A stretch of DNA of 46,047 nt from the NCBI GenBank assembly GCA_028287805.1, contig JAQBOY010000321.1:1-46047 (forward strand). The letters run 5' to 3'. A program made the translations under genes and the position numbers. The notes under the pieces were generated by a model. That model worked only from the letters and a program-made list of their open reading frames with translations, was not told the DNA's origin and ran no database searches. Source of the stretch: Mucilaginibacter sp. GTDB lineage: Bacteria; Bacteroidota; Bacteroidia; Sphingobacteriales; Sphingobacteriaceae. This document shows positions 1 through 8,411 of the stretch, one piece after another. Every line of letters begins with the position of its first letter. The first letter of the stretch is position 1.

Positions 1-243
1 GAAGCTGCACGTAATAAACTTTCAGGCATCAGGTGTACCGAGAGTAACAACGTAAAAGTAACCGGAAACCTGACTGAGGGAAATGATGAAAGCGGCATTC
101 AATTCGATACTTTACTTGATAGCTTCCATCAAATTGTGATTAGTAATAATGTGTCTCAATATAACGGAGCGCATGGAATCTATATGGATAAAGCTTTGGA
201 AAGTATGGTTAAAAATAATACCCTAACAGGTAATGGCCATTAA
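1..243 (+). CDS. C-terminal end of a right-handed parallel beta-helix repeat protein (truncated by window start)
   Basis: Frame 1 is open to TAA at 241-243: ...NNVKVTGNLTEGNDESGIQFD...IVISNNVSQYNGAHGIYMDKALESMVKNNTLTGNGH*; repeated (I/V)xxNxxxxNxxxGI beta-helix coils. Confidence 0.75.
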   Translation, partial: EAARNKLSGIRCTESNNVKVTGNLTEGNDESGIQFDTLLDSFHQIVISNNVSQYNGAHGIYMDKALESMVKNNTLTGNGH

Positions 244-872
244 AGGCCAGCCATATTATTGCAAAACTATACCGATGAGGATGGCAACAAGCCGGACAAA
301 ATGAGCATCCGTGCAGAACTGGAGTTCAAAAGCCTACGCTGGTGAGCAGGGGCTCGGCTTCCAGGTCAGTTTCGTTTTTGCGTTTCCTGTAGATGGTGAG
401 TCCCAGCAATCTTTACTGATAACAGTATAGCGAACGTCGAATAAATCCAATTCGGATTTAATGCATTTTTGCAAAAAAAAGTGTTTTTTTATATTTGACT
501 AATAGCATTTGCAACTATACTAAAACAGATTAAAAGTGGTGAATGGTGCGGTGAGTACAGCGTTAAAACCCTTGAAAATATCAAAATAGCGGGGTTTTTA
601 ACGGCGATTACAATCCATCCTCTCCGCATCTTACATCATCAAAATGAACAAAATCCTGTGAACTATTGGATTTTATTTCTATCAACCGCACAAAAACAAA
701 AAAATGCCTAAAGTTCTGGCAACGATTGCGTAGTTTTAGTTGAGCATATCCTTTTTTACTCACTTAGAAACAACTATTCTTGTTCAAAATTGCAAGCAAT
801 TTGCTTTCCGGAACGGCTAATTAATGGTAATTAAGAAGGCTGGTTTAAATTGGAATTTCTTAATAAAAAGTA

Positions 873-3635
873 ATGAAAAAAATATTTCTTCAAATACTAT
901 TCGCTTGTCTCTGCTTAAGCTCGTTTTCACAAGAAACAATTACAAAATATCTTTCCGGTACGGATAAAGACCACACCGTCCAATGGGATTTTTATTGTTC
1001 CGGCGGTCGTCAAAGCGGCACCTGGACAAAAATAGCGGTACCATCCAATTGGGAATTACAGGGTTTTGGCACTTATAATTATGGTCATGATAAAGTGAAG
1101 GCGAATGAGCAAGGACATTATAAACACCAGTTTTTTGCAGAAAGCTGGCATGGAAAAAGAGTTTTCATCGTGTTTGAGGGTTCAATGACCGATACTAAAG
1201 TGCTGATCAACGGGAAGCAAGCCGGCGCAATACACCAGGGAAGTTTTTACCGTTTTAAATATGATATTACCGATTTGCTTATTCCTAATGCACCTAATTT
1301 GCTCGAGGTTATCGTAGACAAAACATCGGCTAACGCTTCAGTAAATGACGCGGAACGCGGAAACAGTGATTTCTGGGTATTTGGGGGAATATTCCGCCCG
1401 GTTTACCTGGAAATTGTTCCGGAAACATTTATTGACCGTACGGCTATAAATGCAAAAGCTGACGGGTCTTTCCAGGTGGATATTTACGCCCGGGGACTAC
1501 ATGGTGATGAGCTCATTGAAGCACAGGTAAAAAAGCTGACCGGTGAAAACGTGGGCAAACCCTTTTCAATTGCTGCAAATGGGAATAAGGACCACCTTGA
1601 ACTGAAAAATAATTTTGACAATATCCGGTTGTGGAGCGCAGAGTTTCCGAATTTATACCAGGTCGTCGTATCCCTGAAAAACAAACAAGGCACCATTCAC
1701 CAGATCAAAGAAAAATTTGGGTTTCGAACTATAGAGGTTCGTATAAAAGATGGCTTATATATAAATGGCACCAAAATAATCCTTAAAGGAAGTAACCGTC
1801 ACAGCTTCTGGCCGGAAACCGGCCGCACACTGAGCCATCCTGTACAAGTAATGGATGTAAAGCTTATGAAGCAAATGAACATGAATGCTGTGCGAATGTC
1901 GCATTATCCGCCGGATCAGGATTTTCTGCATGTTTGTGATTCGCTCGGATTGTACGTACTTGACGAGTTAACCGGCTGGGAAGCTAAATATGATACTTTA
2001 GTGGGTCATAAACTGGTTAAGGAATTGGTTGTGCGGGATGTAAATCACCCCTCCATCATATTTTGGGACAACGGCAATGAAGGTGGTTGGAATACCTTAT
2101 TAGATGATGATTATGACCTTTACGATCCGCAAAAACGAACGGTAATACACCCCTGGGAAAAATTTAGGGGTACAAACACCAAACACTATCCTGATTATAA
2201 CTATATCTTAAAATCAGTTGCTACTGAGCAGGACGTGTTTTTTCCTACGGAATTCATGCATGGGTTGTATGACGGAGGAGCAGGAGCCGGACTGGATGAT
2301 TTTTGGAGCCTGATGCAAACACATCCGCATGGAGCAGGCGGTTTTATATGGTCATTTTTAGATGAGGTTGTAATCCGTACTGATAAAAACAACACCTATG
2401 ACGGTGATGGGAACCATGCCCCAGACGGGATTGTTGGTCCGCATCGCGAAAAAGAAGCCAGCTTTTATACAATTAAAGAAATATGGTCGCCTGTCTACAT
2501 TAACCCACAACCTATAGACAAAACTTTTGATGGAAAGATAGAAGTAGAGAACCGGTATGCGTTCACTAAATTAAGTCAGTGCAAATTTGAATGGCAGCTG
2601 GTTAAGTTTCCATCGGCGCAAAGCACAACAACTACAGCTGTTGTAATGGCTACCGGCAAACCTTTACCGCTTGAGCTGGCACCGGGAAAAAAGGGTATCC
2701 TAAATCTGAATTTGCCTAAAACCTGGTCAAAAAACGAAGCGCTTTATCTGAAAGCCTATGGTCCTGATCATGAAGAACTGTTTACCTGGAGCTGGGCCAT
2801 CAAACCCCCTCCGGTTATTAATCAAGGACTTGCATCTGGTTCAAAACGGGCTATCGTCAGCAATGCAACAGATACAGAGCTCATCGTTACGTGCGATAAC
2901 ATCAAATATTATTTTAACAGAGCAACCGGTTATATGGAAAAGGTATCAAAACCTAAAACGGATATATCGCTGTCTGGCGGGCCTGTATTGGCTGGAATAA
3001 ATACTACATTAAACACATTTACTTACAACAGTTCAAATAACAAATATGTGGTGGAAGCTGACTACCAGGGTGCCGGATCATTGCATGTAAAATGGACCTT
3101 TATGTCCGGCCATCCCGTAAAACTGGACTACACCTATTCGCAGACGCAGGATGCCGATTTTATGGGGATCACTTTTAATTATCCCGAAGAAAAAATTACA
3201 GGAATGAAATGGCTGGGCCGCGGCCCTTACCGGGTTTGGAAAAACAGGTTACGCGGACAGCAGTTTGGCGTATGGCAAAAAGCATATAACAATACGATTA
3301 CCGGAGAAACCTGGGGATACCCGGAATTTAAAGGTTACCATGCCGAAATAAACTGGGCGGTAATTCAAAACACGGAATCAGCATTTGCCGTGTATACGGA
3401 TAACAAAAACCTATACCTGCAAATGCTTCATCCGGCATTAGAGAAGGCCGCTCTGCCTAATCATAATGTAGAGCCTGCTTTCCCCCCTGGCGGCATCGGG
3501 TTTTTAAATGGCATAAGCCCTATCGGCACCAAATTTCAGTCAGCAAAAATAATGGGGCCACAAGGGCAAAAAAATCATAATTCCGGCGAACCAATCAATG
3601 GGACGCTGTGGTTTGATTTTATAAATAAATATTAA
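873..3635 (+). CDS. Secreted glycoside hydrolase family 2 (beta-galactosidase-like)
   Basis: Signal peptide; GH2 jelly roll ('VFEGSMTDTKVLINGKQAGAIHQGSFYRFKYDIT'), 'GTKIILKGSNRHSFWPETGRTLS', acid/base 'FWDNGNEGGWN', 'FPTEFMHGLYDGG', C-terminal 'WLGRGPYRVWKNR'. Confidence 0.85.
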   Translation: MKKIFLQILFACLCLSSFSQETITKYLSGTDKDHTVQWDFYCSGGRQSGTWTKIAVPSNWELQGFGTYNYGHDKVKANEQGHYKHQFFAESWHGKRVFIVFEGSMTDTKVLINGKQAGAIHQGSFYRFKYDITDLLIPNAPNLLEVIVDKTSANASVNDAERGNSDFWVFGGIFRPVYLEIVPETFIDRTAINAKADGSFQVDIYARGLHGDELIEAQVKKLTGENVGKPFSIAANGNKDHLELKNNFDNIRLWSAEFPNLYQVVVSLKNKQGTIHQIKEKFGFRTIEVRIKDGLYINGTKIILKGSNRHSFWPETGRTLSHPVQVMDVKLMKQMNMNAVRMSHYPPDQDFLHVCDSLGLYVLDELTGWEAKYDTLVGHKLVKELVVRDVNHPSIIFWDNGNEGGWNTLLDDDYDLYDPQKRTVIHPWEKFRGTNTKHYPDYNYILKSVATEQDVFFPTEFMHGLYDGGAGAGLDDFWSLMQTHPHGAGGFIWSFLDEVVIRTDKNNTYDGDGNHAPDGIVGPHREKEASFYTIKEIWSPVYINPQPIDKTFDGKIEVENRYAFTKLSQCKFEWQLVKFPSAQSTTTTAVVMATGKPLPLELAPGKKGILNLNLPKTWSKNEALYLKAYGPDHEELFTWSWAIKPPPVINQGLASGSKRAIVSNATDTELIVTCDNIKYYFNRATGYMEKVSKPKTDISLSGGPVLAGINTTLNTFTYNSSNNKYVVEADYQGAGSLHVKWTFMSGHPVKLDYTYSQTQDADFMGITFNYPEEKITGMKWLGRGPYRVWKNRLRGQQFGVWQKAYNNTITGETWGYPEFKGYHAEINWAVIQNTESAFAVYTDNKNLYLQMLHPALEKAALPNHNVEPAFPPGGIGFLNGISPIGTKFQSAKIMGPQGQKNHNSGEPINGTLWFDFINKY

Positions 3636-3653
3636 CCTGAATCTAACGAAATA

Positions 3654-4910
3654 ATGAAAAACAAATTCCGTCATCAACGCCTCTGGAAACCATCAAAGTT
3701 ATGGACATCCTTTATTATCCTGTTGGGTTCGGGCATTTTCATGTCTTTGCTCCCTTCTTTTAACAACACTAAACCGCCCGCGAAAATTGAAGAGCCATCA
3801 CCCATCACTTTAAAAGTTCAACTGGTTGCTGAAAATCTGAATGCACCCACGGATATGACTTTCCCGGGTAACGGAGATGTCTGGATTACGGAACAAACTG
3901 GGAAGATCCGCGTAGTTAAAAACGGGAAATTAAGTGAGGCGCCATTGCTTGACCTGCACAACAAGCTGGTAAAGTTAAACGGCGGTTATGAAGAAAGAGG
4001 GTTGTTGAGCATCGCACTGCATCCGAAATTTAAAACCAATAGAAAATTCTATGTGTTTTACAGCAGGCCGTCTACCCAAAAATCAAATCATACCGGCGTA
4101 GTAGCCGAGTATATACTATCGGCCGATTCAGGTAGGGTGGAGGCTAACAGTGAGCGTATTATACTTACTATTGAAGAACCGGAATCAAATCATAACGGTG
4201 GCTGTATCAAGTTTGGCCCCGATGGCTATTTATATATTTCATTCGGCGATGGCGGTGGCCAGGGCGACAAACACGGCACGGCTGGTAACGGTCAAAAACT
4301 GGATACCTGGCTTGCTAAAATATTGCGTATAGATGTTAATACCAGCGTTGGATATATTGTGCCTAAAGACAATCCGTTTGTCGGCAGAAATGACGCAAAT
4401 CCCGAAATATGGGCCTATGGTTTCCGTAACCCATACCGGTTTTCCTTCGATAGAGCCACGGGTCAAATGTTTGCAGGCGATGTTGGTCAGGACTTGTGGG
4501 AAGAGGTGGATATCGTTACCAGGGGCGCTAATTACGGTTGGCGTTTAATGGAAGGAACACATTGCTATAACCCCGCTACAGGATGTCTTATTGAGGGAAT
4601 TACCTTGCCCATAACCGAATATAGCCATAAAACAGGGGTAAGTATTATTGGGGGCTATATTTATAACGGACGACAAATGCCTGGTTTAAAAAGCAAATAT
4701 GTATTTGCCGACTGGATAGGAAAAGTGTTCTTTTTGGAAAAAGCAGGCGATAAATGGCGAAGAGGTGATATAACCTTACAAAATATCCCCCCCAACTTAA
4801 AAATAACCGGGTTCGGTGAAGATCCGGCAGGTGAGCTTTATTTTTCAACCAATCCGGATACCGGCCCCGGAAACACCAAGGGAAGTATTTATAAGATCAT
4901 AAAAAACTAA
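3654..4910 (+). CDS. PQQ-dependent sugar dehydrogenase / glucose-sorbosone dehydrogenase family
   Basis: 'LVAENLNAPTDMTFPGNGDVWITEQTGKIRVVKNG', 'ERGLLSIALHPKF', 'NHNGGCIKFGPDGYLYISFGDGG', 'EIWAYGFRNPYRFSFD' are typical of the family; 18 bp after the GH2 stop. Confidence 0.88.
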   Translation: MKNKFRHQRLWKPSKLWTSFIILLGSGIFMSLLPSFNNTKPPAKIEEPSPITLKVQLVAENLNAPTDMTFPGNGDVWITEQTGKIRVVKNGKLSEAPLLDLHNKLVKLNGGYEERGLLSIALHPKFKTNRKFYVFYSRPSTQKSNHTGVVAEYILSADSGRVEANSERIILTIEEPESNHNGGCIKFGPDGYLYISFGDGGGQGDKHGTAGNGQKLDTWLAKILRIDVNTSVGYIVPKDNPFVGRNDANPEIWAYGFRNPYRFSFDRATGQMFAGDVGQDLWEEVDIVTRGANYGWRLMEGTHCYNPATGCLIEGITLPITEYSHKTGVSIIGGYIYNGRQMPGLKSKYVFADWIGKVFFLEKAGDKWRRGDITLQNIPPNLKITGFGEDPAGELYFSTNPDTGPGNTKGSIYKIIKN

Positions 4911-4912
4911 GC

Positions 4913-4947
4913 AAAAAAGACTGTTACATTCGCGACAGTCTTTTTTT
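4913..4947 (+). terminator. Rho-independent terminator
   Basis: AAAAAAGACTGT-TACATTCGCG-ACAGTCTTTTTTT immediately after the 4910 stop. Confidence 0.85.
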
Positions 4948-5198
4948 ATGCTATAAACCCATCATTATTTTCGAGTGGACTTTCCTCATTAAATATCGCT
5001 TCTTTTCAATCCTTTCGTCATTTTCAGAAAACTGTCTCTGATCTCTTCCTGTCATTCCCTTTACCGACCGCTTACTCGGGCGACCGGCAGCTAAAGCTGA
5101 TTTAATGGTCCTTCTTTTTTTTTCTTCGCTTGCGTTGCGATTTTGAAGTATGGGTTATTGCCAATATTTTCATTTTATTAATATTTATGATTTAAGAA

Positions 5199-5894
5199 CT
5201 ATTTATTTCCTGCTTTGGTTGCAGCCTCGATGATCAACTGAGCAACCTCTTTGGGATGCGATTCGAAAACAGAATGGCTGGCGCCCTGAATCTCAATCGT
5301 ACTGCTGTTAGCCCTTTTGGCATACATGCGCTGCAGGTCGGGATTGATGATTCGATCAGCGCTTGCCACCATGTACCAGCTAGGTTTTAGGCGCCAAGCC
5401 GAATTCAGAATAACGGCATGGAATACACCATCAGCGGTAGGCATTTGAGCATTAGCCATAAATTCAGCCTTTTCTTTGGGCAGATCCGCGGCAAAATCTT
5501 TATAAAACTGAGCCGGATCGATATAATCAAAGCCATTGGTCGGTTTTTGCAGGGATTTATAAGCGGGCGGGAAACGTTTACCATTGTCTGCCTCCGATTC
5601 TCCCTTATCCGGTGCATGCGCCGCAATGTATACCAGTCCGACTACGTGCGGGTCATTACCAGCCTCGGTGATCAGTCCCCCGCCGTAGCTGTGGCCAACT
5701 AAAATACAAGGGCCGGTTTGCATATCGAGTACATGTTGCACCGCCGCAAGGTCGTTTTGAAAAGAGGTTAGGGGTTGCTGGACTACAGATACATGATAGC
5801 CCCTTTTTACAAGAATGTCATAAACAGGTTTCCACCCCGAACCGTCAACGAATGCTCCATGCACCAGCACAATATTTTTTACCGGGCCCGGCAC
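5199..5894 (-). CDS. Alpha/beta hydrolase
   Basis: 'NIVLVHGAFVDGSGWKPVYDILVKRGY', nucleophile elbow 'LVGHSYGG', 'ASHSVFESHPKEVAQLI'; starts directly at the fold with no leader, so the N-terminus may be truncated. Confidence 0.85.
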   Translation of the reverse strand: MPGPVKNIVLVHGAFVDGSGWKPVYDILVKRGYHVSVVQQPLTSFQNDLAAVQHVLDMQTGPCILVGHSYGGGLITEAGNDPHVVGLVYIAAHAPDKGESEADNGKRFPPAYKSLQKPTNGFDYIDPAQFYKDFAADLPKEKAEFMANAQMPTADGVFHAVILNSAWRLKPSWYMVASADRIINPDLQRMYAKRANSSTIEIQGASHSVFESHPKEVAQLIIEAATKAGNK

Positions 5895-5902
5895 CTGTCT
5901 GA

Positions 5903-6034
5903 TGGCGGCAAGTCTTAAACAAAGCTATAGCAGCAGGCGAAAAGGAAGGTTTATCTGCAGAATTCGTAACCGAATTGCTAAATGCCATTCACAAGGAAAG
6001 CCTGCGAATTGAAGAGAATATCGATAAAAATTAA
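5903..6034 (+). pseudogene. C-terminal remnant of a type II chorismate mutase (AroQ-like)
   Basis: Frame reads WRQVLNKAIAAGEKEGLSAEFVTELLNAIHKESLRIEENIDKN*; 'GLSxEFxxxLLxAIHxESLRI' resembles the AroQ-type C-terminal helix; stop TGA directly upstream (5900-5902). Confidence 0.55.
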
Positions 6035-6407
6035 TACTGATGAAAAAACTTTTTTATCGTTCATAACCTTGCTGTTATGCAAGTCCTTCAGACAAATATT
6101 TAGCCCTGTTTACTGGAGTTACACGGCTAAAAAAACCAGTAAAATCCAGGCTGTAATATAGGATGACTGCCTGCCCTTTTATGGCAAATTCGTAGGCCAC
6201 TTTTCGGTCCTGGCTTTTTAATATCCGTCTATCCTTTTCCTTTTAAGGTTATCATCAGGACAGTCAGTTTTATTCAGACAGAAGCATTTTGAAAACAAAT
6301 CGTGTGGGTTTAACGTCTAAGAAAATTGATCTTTCCAATTTTTATCTCAACCCTGAAACTAAGATATATTGCCATGCTTCCATCTTTTCCAAATTTTAAA
6401 GAAGACG

Positions 6408-6989
6408 TTATCTTAATAAGAGTAGCAATATGATGGTAGTGGCGATATGTTTAAGGCATACCCTTAGATGTTTTATTGATAGCGCTATTTGATTTTCAAC
6501 ACTTCTTTTAGATATGCCTAATTGGGTGGCAATTTCCTGGTTAGAAAGATTATACATCCTGCTCATCTTAAAGATTTCCTGGCATCGCATAGGCAATTGA
6601 TGTAAATAGCCATCAATCTCCTGTTCAAATTCCTCTTCTTTTATCTTGTTAAGGCCTTTGTTGGTTTCCCAGGCATAATCCTCATAACTATTATCACCCG
6701 TAAATATAACCGATGGTTTAGCGGCTCTCATACGGTTATAGATCTGGTAACGCACTGCCTGCAACAAGAAGTTTTGAAATGAAATAATTTCAAGTTTTTT
6801 TCTCCTGTCCCATATATTTAAAAACACATCATGAACAATCTCTTCGCTCAATTCTCTGTCTTTTAAGTACTTATAAGAAGCGTTGTATAGCTTTGACCAG
6901 TACCGGTTAAAAAGTGCAGCAAAGGCCCATTCGTCATCTTCACGTACGGCTTTCCATAAATCAACGTCACTGTTAGAGGGTACAGACAT
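6408..6989 (-). CDS. ECF RNA polymerase sigma factor (FecI-like / Bacteroidota sigma-70 family)
   Basis: 'AFAALFNRYWSKLYNASYKYLKDRELSEEIVHDVFLNIWDRRKKL' (region 2) and 'LPMRCQEIFKMSRMYNLSNQEIATQLGISKRSVENQIALSIKHLR' (region 4). Confidence 0.93.
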   Translation of the reverse strand: MSVPSNSDVDLWKAVREDDEWAFAALFNRYWSKLYNASYKYLKDRELSEEIVHDVFLNIWDRRKKLEIISFQNFLLQAVRYQIYNRMRAAKPSVIFTGDNSYEDYAWETNKGLNKIKEEEFEQEIDGYLHQLPMRCQEIFKMSRMYNLSNQEIATQLGISKRSVENQIALSIKHLRVCLKHIATTIILLLLLR

Positions 6990-7120
6990 AATTGGATTTT
7001 TAAATGTAGAAATTGTTTTTTAATATTCAAACACACTGTTTAAATAATAAAATAAAAAAAGTGTGTGAGTTATTGTGCTGTTTCTACACTTACCTCTATA
7101 ACCAATTATATCTGATCGTC

Positions 7121-8278
7121 ATGATTAGCAAGCAAGAATTTATAACGCTGTATAGAAAATATCTTGCAGGACAATGTACCCCTGATGAACTTAAGGTGCT
7201 TGATAAGTATCGTGATGAATTGAATTTGGTGGATTTTGATTACACCGATGATCAGATTGACCAACAGGAAGTTCATGATCGCATTTGGCAGCGCCTTAAG
7301 AAAAGCAGAGAAACCCCCTCCAAAAACAAATTTCAAAGATTGGGCTGGTTACAGATAGCCGCAACCATATTGATTGGTTTATCTGCAGGTTTATGGATTG
7401 CCAAATTTCATCGTAAAAGCGTTCAACATAAAATATTTACAAAGACTAACCATAGTAATGTGCTTCCGGGTGGTAATAAAGCATTTCTTACTATGGCAGA
7501 TGGTTCAACTATTACACTAACCGATGCTAAAAACGGGCAGTTGGCTACCGAAGGGCAGACACGGATCAGCAAGTCGAGGAATGGAATGCTTGTTTATCAA
7601 TTTGGCAAAACCGGGAGTGAAAAAACAGACAATGTTGCTGCTGCTATGAATACAATTACAACCCCGCGTGGCGGCCAGTATCAGGTTGTATTATCTGATG
7701 GGACACGGGTTTGGTTAAATTCAGCCACTTCACTGCGTTTTCCGGTAACTTTTACTGGTAATCAGCGGAATGTTGAACTTAACGGAGAGGCTTATTTTGA
7801 AGTGGCAAAAAACAAAGAGAAACCTTTCATGGTACAGGCGAACGGTACTACTACGCAAGTGTTAGGGACGCATTTTAATGTAAACGCTTACAATAATAAC
7901 GCTGAAGTAACTACCACATTATTGGAAGGATCTGTACGCTTATTAAAGGGCCGGGCAACCGCCATGTTGATACCCGGCGAAAAAGGCACTGTACTAAATG
8001 ATGGAGTTTTAATAGCTGTAAAAAACGCTGATATTGAAGAAGCTATAGCCTGGAAAAATGGCTATTTTGTATTTCATGATGAAAATATTATAAACATTAT
8101 GAAACAGGTATCAAGGTGGTATGATGTAGATATTGAATATTTGGGAGATGTAAAAGACAGAGAGTTTGGAGGGACGGTATCAAGATATAAAGATATAACT
8201 GAACTATTAAACAATATGGAGCTTACGCAATCAATTCATTATAAACTGGAAGGAAGGAGGCTGTATATTATGAAATAA
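7121..8278 (+). CDS. FecR family anti-sigma factor (ORF track start 7013; ATG at 7121 preferred)
   Basis: Start MISKQEFITLYRKYLAGQCTPDEL; TM segment 'LGWLQIAATILIGLSAGLWIAKF'; FecR 'TPRGGQYQVVLSDGTRVWLNSATSLRFPVTF...RNVELNGEAYFEVAKN'. Confidence 0.93.
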   Translation: MISKQEFITLYRKYLAGQCTPDELKVLDKYRDELNLVDFDYTDDQIDQQEVHDRIWQRLKKSRETPSKNKFQRLGWLQIAATILIGLSAGLWIAKFHRKSVQHKIFTKTNHSNVLPGGNKAFLTMADGSTITLTDAKNGQLATEGQTRISKSRNGMLVYQFGKTGSEKTDNVAAAMNTITTPRGGQYQVVLSDGTRVWLNSATSLRFPVTFTGNQRNVELNGEAYFEVAKNKEKPFMVQANGTTTQVLGTHFNVNAYNNNAEVTTTLLEGSVRLLKGRATAMLIPGEKGTVLNDGVLIAVKNADIEEAIAWKNGYFVFHDENIINIMKQVSRWYDVDIEYLGDVKDREFGGTVSRYKDITELLNNMELTQSIHYKLEGRRLYIMK

Positions 8279-8411
8279 ATATACACTCAATATTACATTA
8301 CCGGATAAATAAAAATACCAGGAGCGTTCGCAGCGCCCCCGGTAGTATTTGCCAGGTAATTTTAATGATCGTATTCACAAAACCAATTATTTAAAAACCT
8401 AACTATTTCAA

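Noticed and set aside
442-460. TAAATCC-AATTC-GGATTTA inverted repeat in the left intergenic region
   Set aside because: Short, AT-rich and not near a recognisable start or T-run; 244-872 has no intact ORF and I could not identify remnants.
5113-5132. AAAAAAAAAG tract as a dnaX-like -1 frameshift site
   Set aside because: A -1 shift leads to a quick stop (EGPLNQL*); only a +1 shift or base deletion opens the longer frame, so indel/pseudogene is simpler.
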